Assembly (NCBI GenBank): GCA_964538675.1 | Contig: CAZIGM010000037.1 | Location: forward strand, 1-15,935 | DNA from: CAZIGM01 sp964538675 | Lineage (GTDB): Bacteria > Bacillota > Bacilli > Tepidibacillales > Tepidibacillaceae | Length of the DNA stretch: 15,935 nucleotides | Direction: 5' to 3' | Shown: positions 15,906 through 15,935 of the stretch, piece after piece | Numbering within the stretch: position 1 is the stretch's first letter | How the letters are laid out: each line of letters opens with the position of its first letter | Notes under the pieces: model-generated | Database searches by the model: none | What the model saw: only the letters and a program-made list of their open reading frames with translations | Told to the model about the DNA's origin: nothing | Translations under genes and position numbers: made by a program

Positions 15906-15935
15906 TTAATTAATATAAAAATCTTGTACTCCAAA
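15906..15935 (-). CDS. C-terminal end of an upstream gene, probably a second CotH-like protein
   Basis: Only the last nine codons are in the window. They read FGVQDFYIN followed by TAA. The complete CotH protein downstream ends YGVQEFYVE, so five of nine residues are identical and the other four are mostly conservative, ending at the same point. I infer a tandem CotH paralog, or another protein sharing the C-terminal fibronectin-like module, in the same operon. It ends 38 nt before the next start. The evidence is short and would be settled by the adjoining sequence. Confidence 0.5.
   Translation of the reverse strand, partial: FGVQDFYIN

Overview
The window looks like chromosomal DNA from a low-GC, probably spore-forming Bacillota (Clostridia-type) bacterium. 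The reasons are AT-rich codon use, SD sequences of the AGGTGAT/AGGAGG type, the gene order SPOR protein – maf – radC – mreB – mreC – mreD (compare spoIIB–maf–radC–mreBCD of Bacillus subtilis, from memory), and a Gram-positive-type pel locus with no outer-membrane genes. I cannot name the genus. Every gene I can support lies on the minus strand, so transcription runs from high to low coordinates.

Right part, about 15.9 to 6.5 kb: a compact exopolysaccharide operon. In transcription order it holds the last codons of a gene whose C-terminus resembles the next CotH (15906-15935), a CotH-kinase protein, a VTC/triphosphate-tunnel domain protein, a DUF4956 membrane protein, PelD (c-di-GMP receptor), PelE, PelF (GT4 glycosyltransferase), PelG (polysaccharide transporter) and GalE (UDP-sugar 4-epimerase). 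Gaps are 0-40 nt, several SD sequences overlap the preceding stop codon, and pelD/pelE overlap as ATGA. A GC-rich hairpin with a T-run after galE (6541-6562) closes the unit. PelD keeps an RxxD c-di-GMP I-site in a GGDEF domain that has lost its active site. GalE has Cys296 at the position that opens the pocket to N-acetylated sugars, which fits a GalNAc-rich Pel polymer. No pelA-type deacetylase/hydrolase is in view, and the operon continues beyond the right edge.

Middle part, about 6.45 to 3.6 kb: a SpoIIB-like SPOR-domain membrane protein and aspartate ammonia-lyase (aspA). The aspA stop codon lies inside a perfect hairpin that was probably its terminator. A 263-bp internally deleted insertion-sequence relic (3618-3880), bounded by 22-bp direct copies of that hairpin, has been inserted there. 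It separates the hairpin at the gene end from the T-run, which now follows the distal copy.

Left part, about 3.5 kb to 1: the maf – radC – mreB – mreC – mreD cell-shape cluster. An intrinsic terminator-like hairpin lies between mreB and mreC and may lower mreCD expression relative to mreB. mreD runs off the left edge.

The main item of interest is the pel operon fused to a CotH / VTC / DUF4956 module, a set of phosphotransfer-type proteins whose role in polysaccharide production is not obvious from known Pel biology.
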